A DNA stretch of 64,000 bases. Source: Evtepia gabavorous. GTDB taxonomy: Bacteria > Bacillota > Clostridia > Oscillospirales > Oscillospiraceae. The notes beneath the pieces were generated by a model that ran no database searches, was not told where the DNA came from, and saw nothing but the letters and a program-made list of their open reading frames with translations. This document shows positions 30,957 to 39,385 of this stretch, in pieces; positions within the stretch are counted from its first letter, which is position 1; the number at the start of each line of letters is the position of its first letter. The stretch is from positions 1 through 64,000 of the forward strand of contig NZ_QQRQ01000007.1 in assembly GCF_003425665.1 (NCBI RefSeq). The letters run 5' to 3'. A program made the position numbers and the translations under genes.

Positions 30957-32210
30957 TCAGAACAGCGGGATGTCTTCCGCATCGTCCCCAGCCACCTCCT
31001 CATAGCGGTAGGTCAAGCCGTCCCGCTGGAGGGATACACCGTCCGCATTGCCCACCTGCTCGATGTACCGCTTCACGATGACATCGCAGAACTTTTCATC
31101 CAGTTCGATGGTGCGGCAGATGCGGTCGGTTTGCTCACAGGCGATGAGGGTGCTGCCGGAACCGCCGAAGGGGTCCAGCACAATGGCGTTGCTCATGGAG
31201 GAGTTGAGAATTGGATAGGCCAGGAGCGGGATGGGCTTCATGGTGGGGTGGTCCTTGTTCTTCTTGGGCTTATCGAACTCCCAGATGGTGGACTCTTTCC
31301 GCCCGGTGTACCACTGGTGTCTGCCTTTCTTCTTCCAGCCGAAGAGGATCGGCTCATGCTGCCACTGGTAGGGCGAGCGGCCCAGTACCAGGGACTGCTT
31401 CTTCCAGATGCACGTCCCGGAGAGGTAGAAGCCGGCGTCAGAGAACGCCTTTCGGAAGTTCAGCCCCTCAGTGTCCGCATGGAACACATAGATGGAGGCA
31501 TCGTCCGCCATGGCTTCCTCTGTATTCTGAAACGTCGCCAGCAGGAAATTATAGAAGGCGGCGTTCTCCATGTTGTCATTCTTGATCTTCCCGGCGCCGC
31601 CCTCGTAGTTGACATTGTAGGGCGGGTCGGTGATGACCAGGTTGGACTTCAAGCCCTCCATCAGCAGGGCGAAGGTCTCCGGCTTGGTGCTGTCCCCGCA
31701 GACAAGCCGGTGCCGCCCCAACGTCCACACATCCCTGGCTTTGGTGATGGTAGGCTTCTGCAGCTCGGCGTCCACATCGAACTCGTCATCCTTCACCCCA
31801 TCTTTCAAGCTATCCTTGAAGAGGTCATCAATTTCGGCTGGGTCAAAGCCGGTGAGGGATACATCAAAATCGGCGCCCTGCAGGTCGGAGATAAGGAGCA
31901 TCAGCTTGTCCTTGTCCCAATCGCCGGAGATTTTGTTGAGGGCGATGTTGAGAGCTTTTTCCCGTTCCTCATCCATCTCCACCACCACACACTCCACCTC
32001 GGTGACGCCCATGTCCATGAGCACCTTCAGCCGCTGATGACCGCCCACCACCCGTCCGGTGGACTTGTTCCAGATCACCGGCTCTACATAGCCGAACTGC
32101 TCCATGGAGCGTTTCAGCTTGTCGTATTCCGGGTCGCCGGGCTTTAAGTCTTTGCGGGGATTGTAGTCGGCGGGGATGAGGTCGGCGGTGTGTTTACGTT
32201 CAATCAGCAT
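30957..32210 (-). CDS. ParB-like domain fused to a DNA adenine/cytosine-N4 methyltransferase
   Basis: This 417-aa protein joins an N-terminal ParB/sulfiredoxin-like domain (LIPADYNPRKDL ... VVGGHQRLKVLMDMG, residues 1-115) to a DNA N-methyltransferase with DPPYNVNY (about 195) and the AdoMet site LDPFGGSGSTLIACE near 345, a beta-class order. Fusions of this type are common beside terminase genes in Firmicutes phages. It overlaps the metK frame by 11 nt. Confidence 0.93.
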   Translation of the reverse strand: MLIERKHTADLIPADYNPRKDLKPGDPEYDKLKRSMEQFGYVEPVIWNKSTGRVVGGHQRLKVLMDMGVTEVECVVVEMDEEREKALNIALNKISGDWDKDKLMLLISDLQGADFDVSLTGFDPAEIDDLFKDSLKDGVKDDEFDVDAELQKPTITKARDVWTLGRHRLVCGDSTKPETFALLMEGLKSNLVITDPPYNVNYEGGAGKIKNDNMENAAFYNFLLATFQNTEEAMADDASIYVFHADTEGLNFRKAFSDAGFYLSGTCIWKKQSLVLGRSPYQWQHEPILFGWKKKGRHQWYTGRKESTIWEFDKPKKNKDHPTMKPIPLLAYPILNSSMSNAIVLDPFGGSGSTLIACEQTDRICRTIELDEKFCDVIVKRYIEQVGNADGVSLQRDGLTYRYEEVAGDDAEDIPLF

Positions 32211-33366
32211 ACTTTTCCACCGCCTTTCTCAGTTCCTCAGTCTTGTCGAGGTTCTCCCAGCTGAACTTGTAGCCGTTGAAGTGTCCGTAGGCGGCGGTGT
32301 CGGCGTAGATGGGAGCGCGGAGATGCAGCAGGGACATAATGGCGGCGGGCCGCAGATCGAACACATCCAGCACCGCCAGCCGAATCACATCCTCGTCCAC
32401 CCTGGCTGTGCCAAAGGTGTCGATCTCCACAGCGGTGGGTTCCGCCTTGCCGATGGCATAGGAGATGGACACCTGGCATTCCTCCGCCAGCTACGCGCCC
32501 ACCACGTTCCGGGCGATAGCTCTGGCCATGTATGCGGCGCTGCGGTCCACCTTGGTGGGGTCCTTCCCGGAGAAGGCTCCGCCGCCATGGGCAGCAAGAC
32601 CGCCGTAGGTGTCCACCATCAGCTTCCTGCCGGTCAGTCCGGTGTCGGCGGCGGGACCGCCCTCCACAAACCTGCCGGAGGGGTTGATGAGGATCTCCAC
32701 ATCCTTGGGGAAGTCGAAACGATCCAGAATGGGATACAGAACCTCCGAGATGATCTCCCGGCGAAGCTCCTCCAGATCCTTGTCCGCATCGTGCTGGACG
32801 GACACCACGATGTTCTTGGCGCTCACGGGTTTCCCATCCTCATAGGCCACGGTCACCTGGGCCTTGCCATCAGGGCCGACGCCACGGATGGTCCCATCGT
32901 GCATGGCGTCATCCAGTCCTTTGCAGATTTCATTCGCGAAGACCACCGGGACGGGCAGACGGGTCCAGGTCTCCCTGGTGGCGTAACCGTACACGGTGCC
33001 CTGGTCGCCAGCGCCGGTGGATGCGAACACATCCTCGCTGCTACCGTCCCGCACTTCCAGCGCGGAATCCACACCGCCGGCAATGTCGGGACTCTGCCGG
33101 TGAACATAGACGAACACGATGAATTTCATGGGGTTGTAGCCCACCTTGCGGAGGACTTCCCGGACCACCGAGCGGATGTTGATCTTCGCCGCGCAGGTGA
33201 TCTCCCCGCAGACGAAGATTTTTCCCTTGGTGGCCATGACCTCACAGGCGCAGCGGGAATAGCGGTCGTGCCGCAGGCACTCGTCCAGAATGCTGTCGGC
33301 GATCAGGTCGCACAGCTTGTCTGGGTGGCCGCGCCGCACGCTCTCAGCCGTTTTGTATTTTGTCAT
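32200..33366 (-). pseudogene. metK: Phage S-adenosylmethionine synthetase, interrupted by an in-frame TAG
   Basis: Over 389 codons, one frame encodes methionine adenosyltransferase, which makes AdoMet from methionine and ATP. GHPDKLCD, STGAGDQG and the loop HGGGAFSGKDPTKVDRSAAY are intact. A TAG at 32,491-32,493 falls after IARNVVGA, and the same frame goes on with LAEECQVSISYAIGKAEP to the normal C-terminus. A single base change in a sense codon such as CAG, AAG or GAG would explain it. The 291-aa first part lacks the last domain and is probably inactive without read-through. It would supply cofactor to the two methyltransferases downstream. Confidence 0.9.
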
Positions 33367-33367
33367 A

Positions 33368-33919
33368 TCAGTTTCCTTTCCGAGCGGACAGCAGCCGCTC
33401 CATCACATCGTCCTGGGGCGTGGCCCCGCCATACTCGCTGGAACAGTTCTCCTTGACGATTTGGTAGATCTCCATCCACAGGCGGTTGGTCTGGGACATG
33501 AAGTTCTGACTCATCGCCACATAGGGGCTTTGAATGGCGTTCCCCGTGGTGGGGTGCTTGGCGAGGAACCCGTACTCGGTGATGGCCTCCTCACACTGTA
33601 TCCAGCGGGCCACGCTCATGGCGTATCGCTCCAATAGCTGCGGGGAAACGAGAGCGGCGCAGCCCCGCTCCGCCAGCCAGGTCCAGGTCTTTTCATAGAC
33701 CTCGGCGGCGACCAGCGTCTTGCCATCCTTCTGGGTGGCGGACAGCATGGCTGACGGTTTCGGCATGGGCTGACCTTCTAAATCGGCTGTGTCCTGAAAG
33801 TCGATGACAGTCAGCTTCCTTCTGCCGGGATTGCCCTCGGCGATCTTGTCTACGAGGGGCTTCTTCTTTGCGCCGGCACCAGCACGGGCACCGCCGCAGT
33901 TGGTACCGTCTTTGGCCAC
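33368..33919 (-). CDS. Terminase small subunit (P27 family)
   Basis: This 183-aa protein has the glycine- and alanine-rich start GGARAGAGAKKKP and the helix-rich P27 pattern (WTWLAERGCAALVSPQLLER, then ARWIQCEEAITEYG). It recognises phage DNA for packaging. The GTG start follows AAAGGAGGT by 5 nt. It is far from the large subunit, separated by methylation and accessory genes, which is usual for this phage group. Confidence 0.9.
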   Translation of the reverse strand: MAKDGTNCGGARAGAGAKKKPLVDKIAEGNPGRRKLTVIDFQDTADLEGQPMPKPSAMLSATQKDGKTLVAAEVYEKTWTWLAERGCAALVSPQLLERYAMSVARWIQCEEAITEYGFLAKHPTTGNAIQSPYVAMSQNFMSQTNRLWMEIYQIVKENCSSEYGGATPQDDVMERLLSARKGN

Positions 33920-34045
33920 AGGCTACCTCCTTTCTCGGCCTGGGGTATATACCCCCTTTGAAACCGCGATTTTGTGCGCGAGACCCCCAGCCCGTTGCAC
34001 GGCCCACAGGCTGTAGAGATTTTTATTCCCCTACCGTCAGTTTTG

Positions 34046-34054
34046 TGCTATACT
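34046..34054 (+). promoter_or_regulatory. Extended -10 promoter of the unassigned RNA unit
   Basis: TGCTATACT on the plus strand (TATACT at 34,049-34,054) is a good extended -10 element. The -35 region at the right distance (TTCCCC) is poor. Transcription would start near 34,061. Confidence 0.5.
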
Positions 34055-34076
34055 ATGTTTGTAACATTAGTTGGTT

Positions 34077-34244
34077 ATGGTGACAATCATGTCCCTGCTC
34101 AACGGAGTCCCAGTCGACACAGTTTCACTCTTCTTGACGGTAATTCAAACAGCAATTGCTATTGGAAGTTTAAAGGGGGAACTCGCGATGGTAAACGGGT
34201 ATAACACGGTGGTATGCGGCGCGCACGGAGTGGCCTCGTTGTAA
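34077..34244 (+). CDS. Possible small hydrophobic peptide
   Basis: A 55-codon frame, starting MVTIMSLLNGVPVD and containing a hydrophobic stretch VSLFLTVIQTAIAIGSL (about residues 16-32), lies inside the unassigned RNA unit. No clear ribosome site precedes the ATG. If translated it would be a single-pass membrane peptide, reminiscent in size of type I toxins. It may equally be a chance frame. Its end overlaps the tRNA-like acceptor strand. Confidence 0.25.
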   Translation: MVTIMSLLNGVPVDTVSLFLTVIQTAIAIGSLKGELAMVNGYNTVVCGAHGVASL

Positions 34245-34320
34245 CTGTGGACTCCGCAGGGGAAATGTGAGAAACCTTAACAAGTGCCCATAGCAGGTTC
34301 GAATCCTGCCCGCTCCGCCA
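34227..34320 (+). tRNA. tRNA-like element with serine-type acceptor (degenerate or unusual)
   Basis: GGAGTGG at 34,227-34,233 pairs with CCGCTCC (one G-U) to form a 7-bp acceptor stem. The T arm is canonical: GCAGG, TTCGAAT, CCTGC. The discriminator is G, followed by an encoded CCA, both usual in serine tRNAs, and the total length of 94 nt suits a long variable arm. The D and anticodon arms do not fold canonically; a possible loop GGGGAAA would contain GGA (serine) but lacks U33. It may be a decayed tRNA-Ser, a 3' fragment left by integration, or a tRNA mimic. Confidence 0.45.
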
Positions 34321-34324
34321 TATT

Positions 34325-34357
34325 GGAGACTACCCTTCGGGGTGGTCTCCATTTTTT
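34325..34357 (+). terminator. Terminator of the tRNA-like RNA unit
   Basis: An 11-bp stem (GGAGACTACCC with GGGTGGTCTCC, one G-U) closed by a TTCG tetraloop is followed by ATTTTTT. The last codons and stop of the convergent HNH gene lie within this hairpin. Confidence 0.9.
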
Positions 34358-34713
34358 CTGTGCCAGCGATCCCCGCGTTGGGCGTGGATTCTGGCGTGAC
34401 AGGATTTACAGAGGGCAACGAGGTTGTCCCGTGCGTGTGTGCCACCCTCGGAAAGAGGTACCTTGTGATGCACCTCCTCAGCGGGAGTCAGCCTGCCATC
34501 CCGCTGGCACAGCTCGCACAGCGGGTGCTCCTGGATGTACCGGTCGCGGATGCGCTTCCAGGCGCGGCCATACCTACGGCGTACAGCCGGGTCACGGTCG
34601 TACTTCTCGTAGCGTTTAGCTTCCGCCTTGGCGTGCTCCTCGCAGAACCTGCCGTCCGTCAGCTTGGGACAGCCGGGGTACGAACAGGGGCGCTTTGGCT
34701 TTGTGGGCACCAT
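34330..34713 (-). CDS. HNH endonuclease
   Basis: This 127-aa protein has a zinc-binding HNH fold: CSYPGCPKLTDGRFCEEH at the start, CELCQR, then the catalytic VHHKVPLSEGG and NLVALCKSCHARIH. Small HNH nucleases next to small terminase help in DNA packaging or cos cleavage in many siphoviruses. The ATG at 34,713 is chosen for GGAGGTGG just upstream. Its 3' end is embedded in the terminator of the convergent RNA unit. Confidence 0.93.
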   Translation of the reverse strand: MVPTKPKRPCSYPGCPKLTDGRFCEEHAKAEAKRYEKYDRDPAVRRRYGRAWKRIRDRYIQEHPLCELCQRDGRLTPAEEVHHKVPLSEGGTHARDNLVALCKSCHARIHAQRGDRWHRKNGDHPEG

Positions 34714-34732
34714 TCCACCTCCTTCCGGGCAT

Positions 34733-34756
34733 AAGAAAAGCCACCGCAGGGGTGGC
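34733..34756 (-). terminator. Terminator at the end of the early operon
   Basis: On the minus strand GCCACC, a 5-nt loop and GGTGGC (34,740-34,756) are followed by TTTTCTTAT. It lies between the DUF1492 gene and the HNH gene, where early and late transcription units would be expected to meet. Confidence 0.55.
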
Positions 34757-34819
34757 CCCACGATGGCTTCGCTTGATTCTTTTGGCAATTATAATGGTAC
34801 CACGGGGCGGCACTCTCAT

Positions 34820-35248
34820 TCAATACATCGAACTCTCATGTTTCCTGGGGACGGGAAATTCCCGCAGCGCCCAGTCGTGGAGACGGTAGATGTGCTGGAT
34901 AGAGTAGCCCATGTCCACGGCGATTTTTTCCCAGGGCATGAAGCACAGATACCGCTTCTCCAGAAGGAGCTGGTACTCGGCGTTGGGGATGGATTTCACC
35001 CGGCGGGTGATTTCCCGCTTCAAATCCACCAGTTCATCGATGTCGTGGTTGATCTCGTTCTGCAAATCCACGATCTTGACCACCGCTTCCGCCATCCGGG
35101 ACTCGGAGCGGTTGGGGTTGCGCGGCATCCCCGTAAGGGTGGCCGTGGCATGGGTGGCCAAATCATTGAGAGCCGCGACCTGCTGGATTTTGGCGTTGAT
35201 CCGGGCGTCCAGAAGCCGGGCTTGGGATAAATATTCTTTCGCTGTCAT
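34820..35248 (-). CDS. DUF1492 / ArpU-like transcription regulator
   Basis: This 142-aa protein is helical, with an N-terminal coiled-coil region and a C-terminal HTH (RYLCFMPWEKIAVDMGYSIQ, then HIYRLHDWALREF), as in DUF1492 and ArpU-type phage regulators, which control late genes. It is the last gene of the early operon, right before packaging genes, which suits late-gene activation. It overlaps the helicase gene end by 4 nt. Confidence 0.82.
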   Translation of the reverse strand: MTAKEYLSQARLLDARINAKIQQVAALNDLATHATATLTGMPRNPNRSESRMAEAVVKIVDLQNEINHDIDELVDLKREITRRVKSIPNAEYQLLLEKRYLCFMPWEKIAVDMGYSIQHIYRLHDWALREFPVPRKHESSMY

Positions 35249-36602
35249 TTTCGCACCTCCAGATCCGCTTTGACTGCGTTGATCAGAGCCGACTGCGCCC
35301 GTTCCTTCTTTTGAAGGGCGGACATGATCCGCTCATCAATGGTGTTCTTCGTGATAATGTGATGGATGACCACAGTTGTGTCTTTCTGCCCCTGCCGCCA
35401 GAGCCGGGCGTTGGTCTGCTGGTAAAGCTCCAGCGACCAGGTCAGCCCGAACCAGACCAGGGTGGAACCGCCGGACTGCAGGTTCAGCCCATGGCCGGCG
35501 GACGCCGGGTGGATGACCGCCACCGGGATCTTGCCCTGGTTCCAATCGGCGATATCCCGGCTGGTCTTGATCTCCCGGACGGTGAACCGCTCCCGGATGC
35601 GCTCCAGGTCGTGCTTGAACCAGAGTAGGCCACCAGGACGGGCTTGCCGTTAGCGGCTTCGATGAGGTCCTCCAGGGCGTCCAGCTTGCGGTCGTGTAGC
35701 CGGAGCACCCGCTTGTCCTCCCCGTACACCGCGCCGTTGGCCATCTGGGAAAGCTTGTTCGCCAGAGCTGCCGCGTTCCCGGCGTCCACCTCTTCACCGT
35801 TCAGGGAGAGCACCAGCTCCGCCCTCATGGTGTCGTAGGATTGCCGCTCCTTTTCGGAGAGGTCGACCTTGACCTCGTTGACCACGCATTCCGGCATATC
35901 CAAATAGTCGCCGGCCCGCATGGAGATGGTGATGTCGGAGATCCGCTCATAGATGGCGTCCTCGGCTCCCGGCAGGGGCTTGTAGGAGAACACCACCTGG
36001 GCGTTGCGCTTGTCCGGCTGGAAGTAGGCGCTGCGGTACCGGGTGATGAACCGACCCAGGCGTCTGCCCATGTCCAGCACCCGGAACTCCGCCCATAAAT
36101 CCATGAGTCCGTTTGAGGAGGGGGTGCCGGTCAGGCCCACGATGCGCTTCACGCCGGGCCGCACCTTCAGCAGAGCGCGGAACCGCTTAGCCTGGTAGCT
36201 TTTGAAGGAGGACAGCTCATCGATGACCACCATGTCATAGTCGAAAGGTAGCCCGCTGTCCTCCACCAGCCACTGGACGTTCTCCCGGTTGATGATGTAC
36301 ACACTGGCCCTCTGCAGGAGCGCCGCCTTGCGCTGGGCTTCGCTGCCGACCGCGACCGAGTAGGTAAGCCCTCGCAGGTGGTCCCACTTCTCGATTTCAC
36401 CGGGCCAGGTGTCCGCAGCCACGCGGAGCGGGGCGATGACCAGCACCTTGCGAACCAGGAAGCTGTCCAGACAGAGGTCGAAGATGGCGGTCAGGGTAAT
36501 GACGCTCTTGCCAAGGCCCATGTCCAGGAACACCGCCGAAACGGGATGCTCCAGGATGAAGTCCGTGGCGTAGGTCTGGTATTTATGAGGACTGTATTTC
36601 AT
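35245..36602 (-). pseudogene. SNF2-type DNA helicase, frameshifted
   Basis: Helicase motifs I (FLDMGLGKS), II (VIDELSSFK) and III (VGLTGTPSSNG) are in the first frame. After NGKPVLVAY an extra 2 bases (minus strand TACTCTGG where TACTGG would continue; near 35,621-35,626) change frame. The correct continuation, WFKHDLERIRERFTVREIK and later GLNLQSGG and QQTNARLWRQGQ (motifs V-VI), is in another frame down to 35,245. As written, the enzyme loses its second RecA-like motif set. It overlaps the VRR-NUC gene by 20 nt; the start at 36,602 follows GGAGGG. Confidence 0.9.
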
Positions 36603-36864
36603 CCAGTATCCCTCCAATCTGCTCTGGGCTGTCGATGCGGTACACCGGAAAGCCCAGCGCTTCCAACTGCTGCTTCCGCCTTATCTGCAAAGGCCGGAGC
36701 GCCTTGCCCGGCGATTTCAGCTCAATGAAGGCGATTTTCCCCTTGGGGAGGAGCACCAGGCGGTCTGGCACTCCATCAAACCCTGGACTTACAAACTTGG
36801 GTGCGAGACCGCCCATGATTCGGACGGCCTTCACCAGTTTGGCTTCAATGGCTTTCTCCCGCAT
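36583..36864 (-). CDS. VRR-NUC domain nuclease
   Basis: This 93-aa stand-alone VRR-NUC protein has the PD-(D/E)xK pattern of the family: GVPDRLVLLPKGKIAFIELK (catalytic D, E and K) and RRKQQLEALGF. Such nucleases sit next to SNF2 helicases in many phages and may process replication intermediates. It starts about 170 nt after VapE, across a spacer with GGGAAC palindromes. Confidence 0.92.
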   Translation of the reverse strand: MREKAIEAKLVKAVRIMGGLAPKFVSPGFDGVPDRLVLLPKGKIAFIELKSPGKALRPLQIRRKQQLEALGFPVYRIDSPEQIGGILDEIQSS

Positions 36865-36877
36865 ATTGGCCTCCTGT

Positions 36878-37010
36878 GTTCCGGGAACCGAAAAATCCCC
36901 TTATGCGCGTATATGCGTGTTTCGCGTGCTGATGACCCTTATTTCCTTTATCTTTCGATATATAATAAATGTTGGGAACACAGGAACGCTGCCCCTGGGA
37001 ACTTGTTCCC
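36878..37010. promoter_or_regulatory. Palindromic GGGAAC sites and AT-rich promoter-like spacer
   Basis: GTTCCGGGAAC (36,878-36,888) and GGGAACTTGTTCCC (36,997-37,010) are palindromes built on the same half site GGGAAC, with further half sites near 36,974 and 37,040. Between them is an AT-rich stretch (GATATATAATAAAT, about 36,957-36,970) that could serve as a promoter on either strand. They may be operators controlling the VRR-NUC/SNF2/DUF1492 genes. Confidence 0.45.
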
Positions 37011-37033
37011 GAAATTTGTGCCTGAGCGTCTCT

Positions 37034-39385
37034 TCATTGGGAACACCCCTTCGGAACAAAGACGTACTGCGGCCCGTAGAGGGGGATGCGCACCTTGCTC
37101 TCCGCCCGTTTCCAGCCCAGCCGCGCCAGGATACCCGTCAGCTCATTGCTGTCAGTGCGACGCAGGTTGGCCCGTTCCTTGCCGAAGCACTCGCACCAGA
37201 TCTCCATGTTGGACACACTGGTGCGCTTCACCGTCCCCTTTTCCTGCAAGTTGCCGAAGTCGGAGCCGGCGAGGAAATTGCGGCGTTCAAAGAGGTCCAT
37301 CTCCGCCCAGCGTTCCGGCAGAAGGGTGTCCATATATTCCCGCACCAGCCCCTCGCGCTCATCGGACTCCATGGCTTCCCGCTGCTCATCCTTGGCCAGC
37401 GCGTCCATTTCGGGAGAGAGGTAGAGCTTCTCACCCTGCCGCACATACATGAGAGCTTCCGCCCAGATCTGGAGGATCTCCTCGTGGGTCAGGTTCCAGG
37501 ACTGCTTCTTTCCGCTGCCGGGGGTCTTGACCGGCCAGAAGCGGCGGTTGCCGGTGGTGTCCCGCAGATACCCGGACTCGGCGTTAGTGGTGCCGAAGAA
37601 CACGCACTGGCGCAGATGGGGCGTGGCCCGTTTGCCGAACGCCGCCCGGTAGATGTCGTTCTGCCGGGAGAGAAAGGAGCGCAGGGTCTCCACCTCAGCC
37701 TTCTTCAGCCCGGCCAGCTCACCGATCTCCAAGATCCAGTACCCCTGGAGCTTCTCGGCGGCGGTTTTGTCCTTGGTGTCGCCCAGGTTCAGGCTGTCCG
37801 AAAACCACTCTCCGGCCAGCTTGGCGATGAGGGTGCTCTTGCCCACACCCTGGGGACCGTTGAGCACCAGCATGGAGTCGAACTTGCAGCCCGGACGCAG
37901 CACCCGGCTGATGGCGGCGCAGAGGGTCTTCCGGGTCACCGCCCGGACATAGGCGGTGTTGCCGGCGCCCAGATAGTCCACCAGCAGGGTGTCCACGCGG
38001 GGAACCTTATCCCATTCCGGCAGACTTTCGATGAACTCCCGAATGGGATGATAGGCCCGGTCATCCGCCACTTTGGTCACGGCGATGTCGTAGTTCCGTG
38101 CGGAGAAGGTGCCGTAGTGGGCGTCCACATAGCTGATAAGCTGGGCGTCATCGGCGTCCCGCCAGAACTTGGAGGGATGCTTCCAGGGCACCTCGCCCTT
38201 GATCTCCATCCCGTCCAGGAGCTGGTTGAACACCACGCCCTTGAGGTTGGGGTCGTTCTCCAGAATGAGGGTCAGGTTGTGCAGGGTGTTCTTCACATGG
38301 CCGGACTTGTCCAGCTCCAGGCCGTTCTGCCAGTCCTCATCGGAAAACTCGGCGCTGGCCTGGGCGATGCGCTCCTCGGCGAAGACCGCTTTGACCTTAT
38401 CGTCCGCCAGGGCAAGGTCGCTCATGGCTTTGAAGGAGGGTAGCTTGCCCGGCGGGGTGTCCAGCCCCACGTTTTCGTCCAGCTCCCGGAATTTGTGGAG
38501 CCGCACCAGGTCGAAGGCGTTTAACAGCTTTCCGCAGACCGGATCGGTGGCGTGGTGGCTGTAGGCAAACTTCCCATCGTACACCACTACGCCGGCGGCG
38601 GAGTCTGCGGGGATGTAGTCATAGCGCCCATTCATAGCGGACGGTTCGTAGACATCGGTGAGGAAGGCTTCAATGGCTTCCTCAATGGTGTAGGCGCGGC
38701 AGAAAGCGCCCACGATACCGGTCTTTTCCAGAGGGTCGGCCTGCTGGGTGATGCTCCGGCGCACCGCTTCGGACTGGCGAGAGGAAACCGGCCAGGTGGA
38801 GGCGTCGTGCCAATCGGCGTACTTGGCGAGATAGGCGTCCGGGTCCAACAGCGGGCCTTCCTTGGTTTTGTAGAAGAACTCGCCGTTTGCGGAGGTGGAA
38901 GGCCAGTACATCAGGCGGCAGGCTTCATAGGTGGTATCGTCAAACAGGTCGATGCCGATCTCCTTGGCTACCATCCGGGCCACAGCCGGATACTCCTCCT
39001 CGGTGATATCGCGGGCCAAGGGGATGATCATCCGCAGCCGGGGATGCTCCGGCGTGTGTTTATGGGTGGAGTAGACGCAGCACTGAAAGTCGTGGAGCAG
39101 GTCGATCTCGTCCCAGACCCCAGGTTTGCCGTAGTCCATATCCAGGGTGAGCATGGAGCGGCAGAGTACCATGCCGTTCTTGCGCCTCCCCTCCCGGAGC
39201 TGACCGCCCACGAAGCCGCCCACGTCCTTGATGTTGTCCTGGGCGCCCTTCTTCAGCTTGCGGTATTCCTCCACGGTCTCCGTGGTGCGGATGGTGGAGC
39301 CGACCCTGGCGCACAGGTCTTCCCAGGAGATGTCCCGGTTCTTCCACTTCTTATCCATGCGGCTGTTGCCTACAGCGATTTTCAT
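37034..39385 (-). CDS. VapE-type primase/helicase (virulence-associated E family)
   Basis: This 783-aa replication protein has an N-terminal primase-like region (SMLTLDMDYGKPG, then LRMIIPLARD; up to about residue 300) and a C-terminal VapE/SF3-like ATPase with Walker A NGPQGVGKST near 510, then WILEIGELAGLKKAEVETLR and FFGTTN. It would unwind and prime phage DNA. The ATG at 39,385 follows AGGAGG; the reading frame upstream lacks coding character. It overlaps the DUF4406 gene by 4 nt. Confidence 0.93.
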   Translation of the reverse strand: MKIAVGNSRMDKKWKNRDISWEDLCARVGSTIRTTETVEEYRKLKKGAQDNIKDVGGFVGGQLREGRRKNGMVLCRSMLTLDMDYGKPGVWDEIDLLHDFQCCVYSTHKHTPEHPRLRMIIPLARDITEEEYPAVARMVAKEIGIDLFDDTTYEACRLMYWPSTSANGEFFYKTKEGPLLDPDAYLAKYADWHDASTWPVSSRQSEAVRRSITQQADPLEKTGIVGAFCRAYTIEEAIEAFLTDVYEPSAMNGRYDYIPADSAAGVVVYDGKFAYSHHATDPVCGKLLNAFDLVRLHKFRELDENVGLDTPPGKLPSFKAMSDLALADDKVKAVFAEERIAQASAEFSDEDWQNGLELDKSGHVKNTLHNLTLILENDPNLKGVVFNQLLDGMEIKGEVPWKHPSKFWRDADDAQLISYVDAHYGTFSARNYDIAVTKVADDRAYHPIREFIESLPEWDKVPRVDTLLVDYLGAGNTAYVRAVTRKTLCAAISRVLRPGCKFDSMLVLNGPQGVGKSTLIAKLAGEWFSDSLNLGDTKDKTAAEKLQGYWILEIGELAGLKKAEVETLRSFLSRQNDIYRAAFGKRATPHLRQCVFFGTTNAESGYLRDTTGNRRFWPVKTPGSGKKQSWNLTHEEILQIWAEALMYVRQGEKLYLSPEMDALAKDEQREAMESDEREGLVREYMDTLLPERWAEMDLFERRNFLAGSDFGNLQEKGTVKRTSVSNMEIWCECFGKERANLRRTDSNELTGILARLGWKRAESKVRIPLYGPQYVFVPKGCSQ

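Larger units (their letters stand above)
34061..34357 (+). ncRNA. Unassigned RNA transcription unit with tRNA-like 3' end
   Basis: Between two minus-strand genes lies a plus-strand unit of about 295 nt: an extended -10 promoter, a leader, a tRNA-like 3' element ending CCGCTCCGCCA at 34,320, and a strong terminator 4 nt later. The leader contains a 55-codon frame (34,077-34,244). I do not recognise it as tmRNA, SelC or a canonical tRNA. This unit explains most of the gene-free stretch between the small terminase and HNH genes. Confidence 0.5.

Noticed and set aside
34227-34320. Suppressor tRNA that would read the TAG and TAA in metK and the recombinase
   Set aside because: No loop with CTA or TTA flanked by a pairing 5-bp stem and U33 could be formed; TTA occurs only in an unpaired segment.
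34061-34357. tmRNA hypothesis for the tRNA-like RNA unit
   Set aside because: The conserved tmRNA 5' end, the G3-U70 alanine identity with A discriminator and a proteolysis tag frame are not present; the discriminator is G.
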